Assembly (NCBI GenBank): GCA_004283105.1
Contig: SHLN01000110.1
Location: forward strand, 1 to 8,453
Origin: Acidimicrobiia bacterium
GTDB lineage: Bacteria; Actinomycetota; Acidimicrobiia; Spongiisociales; SHLN01
Direction of reading: 5' to 3'
DNA: 8,453 nucleotides
Part shown: piece after piece, positions 5,379 through 8,453 of the stretch
Numbering within the stretch: the stretch's first letter is position 1
How the letters are laid out: every line of letters begins with the position of its first letter
Made by a program: the position numbers and the translations under genes
Notes under the pieces: model-generated
What the model was told of the DNA's origin: nothing
Seen by the model: only the letters and a program-made list of their open reading frames with translations
Databases searched by the model: none

Positions 5379-6308
5379 TCAATCCGGAGGGATAGGGGAA
5401 ATGAAGTCGTCCGGCTTGGCGGCCAGCACGGAGGCCTCGACCACCCCGAGGATCTGCTCTGCGGTGTTTCCCATGAACATGCCCTGGAGCCCGGTGCGGG
5501 CCAGGGTCCCGAGCACCACCACGCCGGGACGGATGTCGGCGATCGTCTGAGGGATCACCGCCCCGGGCCGTCCGCGTTCCAGGTGAACCTCGCACGGAAC
5601 GCCAAATGGCTGCGCTCGTTCTGCGAAGTGTTTCATGTTGGCGGCCGCTTCCAGGTGGACGGCTTCGACCAATTCGTCGACCTGGGAGGCAGGCCGGCGA
5701 ACCCGGCCGCGCCGCAGCAGCGTCTCACCCTCCAATCGCCAGGCGTGAACGAGATGCAGCGTGCCCTGGCGGATAGCCGCCAGAGATCCTGACAGCTCAA
5801 CGAGGCGCTGGTTCAAGCGATCGTCACCGGTTCCGAACGGTCCGAGTGCGACAGCGACGTCCGGTGACGGATCGCCGCGGGGGGTTTCCACCCACACCGG
5901 GACGGGGCTCTTGCGCAGGAGGTGCATGACGAGCGATGAGCCGGCCAGGCCGTGAGTGTCTCCGCCGGAGGGACTACAGAAGACGATGTCGTGGCCGTCG
6001 CGCTGGATGCGCTTCACGATCTCGACGAACCCGACCCCGGCCACGACGTCGATTTCGACGCTTTCGAGATCGAGTTGGGCTGCAATGTCTTCCAGGTCGC
6101 GGCGCCGCTCTTCGGCCAGGAGCCCGGCAACATCTGCCTCGCTTCCGTCCGAGAGCTTCACGATGCGGTTGGCCGCAGACATCTCAACGAGCCCCACCAT
6201 GGTGAGCCGGGCACCGTTGCGGGCGCCGAGCACGGCAGCCGCATCGACGGCCGGCTGGGACCCGGTGACATCGTCGACAACAACGAGGATGTTCTTGAAC
6301 CGGCGCAT
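5379..6308 (-). CDS. Universal stress protein with two tandem Usp domains (UspE-like)
   Basis: This 309-residue cytoplasmic protein has two UspA folds, about 1-145 and 150-300, the architecture of E. coli UspE. Usp proteins bind ATP or other nucleotides and help cells survive starvation and oxidative or UV stress. The first domain opens with FKNILVVVDD (4-13) and ends with LLRKSPVPVWV (130-140). The second ends with VVVLGTLARTGLQGMFMGNT (263-282) and SVLAAKPDDFISP (293-305), close to the UspE C-terminus. In the usual nucleotide motif G-2x-G-9x-G, the second glycine is A270 here, so ATP binding may be weak or lost in that domain. The ATG at 6308 gives the normal family N-terminus but has no good Shine-Dalgarno. 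It overlaps the stop of an upstream small frame in TGATG, so translation may be coupled. It is probably read from the divergent promoter shared with the antiporter. Confidence 0.88.
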   Translation of the reverse strand: MRRFKNILVVVDDVTGSQPAVDAAAVLGARNGARLTMVGLVEMSAANRIVKLSDGSEADVAGLLAEERRRDLEDIAAQLDLESVEIDVVAGVGFVEIVKRIQRDGHDIVFCSPSGGDTHGLAGSSLVMHLLRKSPVPVWVETPRGDPSPDVAVALGPFGTGDDRLNQRLVELSGSLAAIRQGTLHLVHAWRLEGETLLRRGRVRRPASQVDELVEAVHLEAAANMKHFAERAQPFGVPCEVHLERGRPGAVIPQTIADIRPGVVVLGTLARTGLQGMFMGNTAEQILGVVEASVLAAKPDDFISPIPPD

Positions 6309-6484
6309 CAGCCGACGTCCGTGTGTCGAAGGACCCGGGAGATGTCGGGCTTGAGGGCGAGGATGCGAATTCCCTCCCGCGCGGCAACGGTGCGGGCAGG
6401 GCGCCGGGCAGGAGCTACCGGGGAAGGCCTGGTGCGATCCAGGGCCGCCCTGCCGGTCGGGATTGTCTGTTCGGGGCTTCTCAT
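6308..6484 (-). CDS. Candidate 58-residue Arg/Pro-rich leader protein coupled to the stress-protein gene
   Basis: This small frame is not recognised as any family. It is supported by signals, not by homology: its ATG at 6484 has AAGGA (6497-6493 on the minus strand) 8 nt upstream, a promoter is visible beyond that, and its TGA overlaps the next ATG as TGATG. The stress-protein start itself lacks a good ribosome site, so ribosomes may reach it by reading this frame first. The product is strongly basic and proline-rich in the first half (TRPSPVAPARRPARTVAARE, 18-37), ending REGIRILALKPDISR (36-50). No membrane segment or signal peptide is seen. A GTG at 6505 is an alternative start. It could be a real small protein, a coupling device, or untranslated leader with a chance open frame. 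Confidence 0.4.
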   Translation of the reverse strand: MRSPEQTIPTGRAALDRTRPSPVAPARRPARTVAAREGIRILALKPDISRVLRHTDVG

Positions 6485-6508
6485 GGCAACTGTCCTTGAA
6501 ATCACGTA

Positions 6509-6538
6509 TTGACTTGCACGAATACTGTATCGTATGAT
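6509..6538 (+). promoter_or_regulatory. Sigma-70-type promoter for the cation/proton antiporter
   Basis: TTGACT (6509-6514) and TATGAT (6533-6538) are separated by 18 bp, each matching the -35 and -10 consensus at five of six positions. Transcription should begin near 6545, giving a leader of about 50 nt that ends in a strong Shine-Dalgarno (AAAGGAG, 6581-6587). This is the best promoter in the window and lies in an AT-rich island within GC-rich DNA. Confidence 0.65.
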
Positions 6539-6554
6539 AGTGTCATATGCAAGT
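6512..6554. repeat. Inverted repeat spanning the divergent promoters, likely operator
   Basis: ACTTGCA (6512-6518) and TGCAAGT (6548-6554) are perfect 7-bp inverted arms 29 bp apart. Each arm overlaps the -35 box of one of the two divergent promoters. A smaller dyad, TATC (6528-6531) and GATA (6536-6539), sits in the middle. One regulator bound to both arms could control the stress-protein side and the antiporter side together. The repeat is visible; the regulator is unknown. Confidence 0.45.
6524..6552 (-). promoter_or_regulatory. Candidate promoter for the small frame, stress-protein (and photolyase) genes
   Basis: On the minus strand TTGCAT (6552-6547) and TACAGT (6529-6524) are 17 bp apart, weaker than the opposing promoter (three and four consensus matches). 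The start would be near 6517, about 33 nt before the ATG at 6484. Its elements interleave with those of the antiporter promoter, so polymerase could occupy only one of them at a time. Confidence 0.4.
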
Positions 6555-6595
6555 AGTTTCGTGTAACCCGAGACGTATATAAAGGAGAGGTACCT

Positions 6596-8425
6596 ATGAG
6601 CCTCGACGTTTTGAACCTCCTGCTCGTTCTGCTGGCCGCTCTGGGCGGCGGTCGGATTGCCGCCCGGCTCGGCTATCCCGCCATTCTTGGCGAAATCGGT
6701 GCCGGTATCATCCTCGGCCCGCCGCTGCTTGGACTACTCACCTTCGACGATGGTCTGGCCGTGATCGGCAAGCTCGGTGTCGTCTTGCTCATGCTCTATA
6801 TCGGGCTGCACCTCGATCCCACCGACATCGGGAGAGCCTCGAAAGCCGGCGCCCTCGCCGCCCTGGGTGGATTTCTCGTGCCGGCAGCCCTGGGGTTCGG
6901 GCTTATGATCCTGGTCACTCAGGATGCCGTCGCCTCGGTCTTCGTGGCGGTGGCGATGGGTGTCACTTCGCTGGCAACCAAGTCGAGAATTCTCGTCGAC
7001 CTCGGCATTCTCAACACCAGGGTGGCCCATGTGCTCATGGCAGGGGCGTTGTTCTCCGATATCGCCGCCCTCATCATCTTCGCTGCCATCCTCGGTGTGG
7101 CCGCCACCGGTGGTCTGGCCATTGGTGGAATCGTTGCCGCCACCACCAAAGCCTTGCTCTTCCTGCTCGGGACCTGGATAGTTGGCACCAGGGTCTTTCC
7201 GGTGGTTGGTCGACGGGTTGTCGCTCGGATCACCGATCCGTCGCTCCAGTTCTTGCTGGTCGTTCTCGCCGGTCTGTCCTTCGCCGCCGCGGCCGACGCG
7301 GCCGGGCTCCATGCCATTCTCGGTGCATTCCTGGCCGGTCTCTTCATTCGCGAAGGAGTACTCGAGCACCGTCAGCTTCGGGAAGTGGAGCGGCGCGCCC
7401 GCGGGGCTTCCCTCGGGCTGCTGGCACCGGTGTTCTTCGTTACCGCCGGGTACAAAGTGTCGTTTGACGTGTTCACCGACGAGCCGCTGCTGCTCGGGGC
7501 CGTCATCGTGCTGGCGACTCTCGGCAAGATCGTCGGAACCGCCATCTTCTATCTTCCGACCGGGTACGGCTTCCGGGAGGGCGTAGCGGTCGGGGCCGGC
7601 ATGAATGGGCGGGGAGCGGTGGAGATCATCGTTGCCGAGATCGCCCTCGCGGCCGGGCTCATCGATGCCACGGTGTTCTCGATCCTCGTCTTCATGGCCA
7701 TCTTCACCACCGCCACCGTTCCCATCCTCCTCACCTGGTCAATCGGATGGCTCCGACATCGCGGTGAGCTGGTGGCAGACGAGCGCTCGCACGTCATCGT
7801 CGCCGGGGCCGGCCCACTTGCGAGACGGGTGGCAGCACTCCTTGCCCCGGCCGGCGGGGCCACCCTCATCGACACGAACGCTGCCCGTGCCCAAACCGCC
7901 GCCGCCGAAGGCTTTGGCGTGGTTGTTGGCAGCGTCCTCGACGAAGAGGTCCTGGAAGAGGCCGGAGCGGCCACCGCCGGACGTTTGGTGGCGGTGACGG
8001 CCAACCCGGAGGTCAACCTGCTGGCGGCCCGGATCGGGGCGCAGCGCTTCGGTATTCCGGAGACACTCGCCGCCTTGCCTCCGGAGTCCTCCGGCGCGGT
8101 CGAGGAGATGCTGAAGGAGTTCGGCGGGCGGCTCATGTTCGGCCGGCGCATCGACACTGCCCAATGGGACGCCTCGATAGCGGTCGGCGACGTCAGCGAG
8201 CTCACCTACACGGTGGCCCGTCCGGAGGCCGTTCTGTCCGATGGCAGTCCGGTGGGCCCTGCCACGACAGAGGTCGAGAGTCTGCCTATAGTCATCCGCC
8301 GAGCGTCTGGCACCGAACCATTCTCGGACGACGGTGCGTTGGAGGAGGAGGACTCGGTGCTTGGCATCGGACGCCCCCTTGGCGCCCGGACCCGTCCACA
8401 GGAATCAACTCTCCGAGCCGACTGA
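6596..8425 (+). CDS. CPA2-family cation/proton antiporter with C-terminal RCK (TrkA-N/TrkA-C) domains
   Basis: This 609-residue inner-membrane protein is a monovalent cation/proton antiporter of the Kef/CPA2 type, likely exchanging K+ or Na+ for protons. Residues 1-388 form the Na_H_Exchanger domain of about 12 membrane segments. Motifs include GYPAILGEIGAGIILGPPLL (26-45), ALFSDIAALI (151-160, D155 as the ion-binding aspartate, with serine where Kef proteins have glutamine), ILGAFLAGLFI (241-251), APVFFVTAGYKV (277-288) and GMNGRGAVEIIVAEI (335-349). From about 398 an RCK_N Rossmann domain follows: VAGAGPLAR (402-410, third glycine replaced by A409), D426 after strand 2, and ANPEVNLLAARIGAQRFG (469-486). 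Residues about 545-592 fit an RCK_C domain ending LEEEDSVLGIG. These domains gate transport by binding nucleotides or similar ligands. Shine-Dalgarno AAAGGAG lies 8 nt before the ATG. It is divergent from a universal stress protein. Ion choice is not decidable from sequence. The last 28 bases of the window hold nothing recognisable. Confidence 0.9.
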   Translation: MSLDVLNLLLVLLAALGGGRIAARLGYPAILGEIGAGIILGPPLLGLLTFDDGLAVIGKLGVVLLMLYIGLHLDPTDIGRASKAGALAALGGFLVPAALGFGLMILVTQDAVASVFVAVAMGVTSLATKSRILVDLGILNTRVAHVLMAGALFSDIAALIIFAAILGVAATGGLAIGGIVAATTKALLFLLGTWIVGTRVFPVVGRRVVARITDPSLQFLLVVLAGLSFAAAADAAGLHAILGAFLAGLFIREGVLEHRQLREVERRARGASLGLLAPVFFVTAGYKVSFDVFTDEPLLLGAVIVLATLGKIVGTAIFYLPTGYGFREGVAVGAGMNGRGAVEIIVAEIALAAGLIDATVFSILVFMAIFTTATVPILLTWSIGWLRHRGELVADERSHVIVAGAGPLARRVAALLAPAGGATLIDTNAARAQTAAAEGFGVVVGSVLDEEVLEEAGAATAGRLVAVTANPEVNLLAARIGAQRFGIPETLAALPPESSGAVEEMLKEFGGRLMFGRRIDTAQWDASIAVGDVSELTYTVARPEAVLSDGSPVGPATTEVESLPIVIRRASGTEPFSDDGALEEEDSVLGIGRPLGARTRPQESTLRAD

Positions 8426-8453
8426 CCCGCTCGCCAACCACCCGACGTCCGAT

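Noticed and set aside
5317..5595. 93-residue upstream extension of the photolyase frame
   Set aside because: It overlaps the end of the universal stress protein gene on the same strand, has no domain, and the family N-terminus starts at the GTG at 5316.
5952..6512. 186-residue plus-strand frame opposite the universal stress protein
   Set aside because: It is the complement of a recognisable Usp gene and crosses the divergent promoter; no family features.
6734..8205. Long minus-strand frames (211 and 218 residues) opposite the antiporter
   Set aside because: Both mirror codon bias of the antiporter gene, have low-complexity composition and no ribosome site or domain.
8318..8370. Acidic tail of the antiporter as a novel regulatory extension
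   Set aside because: The segment with EPFSDDGALEEEDSVLGIG fits the end of an ordinary RCK_C (TrkA-C) domain.

Overview
The window looks like chromosomal DNA from a GC-rich actinobacterium, most likely of the Acidimicrobiia type. This is inferred from gene character: a lipoprotein with a long Thr/Ser-rich linker after the lipobox, GTG starts, and several genes with no Shine-Dalgarno but a TANNNT-like -10 element 7-8 nt before the start codon, as in leaderless actinobacterial transcripts. No rRNA, tRNA, CRISPR, phage or insertion-sequence feature was found.

Layout. Positions 153-1406 (+) encode a secreted lipoprotein of the glucose/sorbosone dehydrogenase (PQQ-dependent sugar dehydrogenase-like) beta-propeller family. 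Convergent to it lies a type II toxin-antitoxin pair, a VapC PIN toxin (1422-1853, -) and a Phd/VapB antitoxin (1846-2100, -). The pair is read from a promoter built into a 20-bp palindrome, probably as a leaderless mRNA. Divergent from the antitoxin is a glyoxylate/hydroxypyruvate reductase-type 2-hydroxyacid dehydrogenase (2213-3190, +), closed by a hairpin. A 235-bp gap (3191-3425) holds a perfect CRP/GlxR-type site (TGTGA-N6-TCACA) and a potentially structured leader. It precedes two tiny, translationally coupled membrane-protein genes (3426-3653 and 3650-3835, +) that I do not recognise.

The second small gene meets a convergent iron-sulfur photolyase (3832-5316, -) in a CTAG where both stop codons overlap. 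Upstream of the photolyase on the same strand are a tandem universal stress protein (5379-6308) and a short Arg-rich candidate gene (6308-6484) joined to it by TGATG. An AT-rich divergent promoter region (about 6509-6554) with interleaved -35/-10 elements inside an inverted repeat separates this set from a CPA2 cation/proton antiporter with cytoplasmic RCK domains (6596-8425, +).

The right half reads as a stress module (ion/pH homeostasis, universal stress protein, light-driven DNA repair). The stress protein and the antiporter probably share control through the divergent promoter. The least explained part is 3293-3835: CRP-like site, structured leader and small membrane-protein pair.
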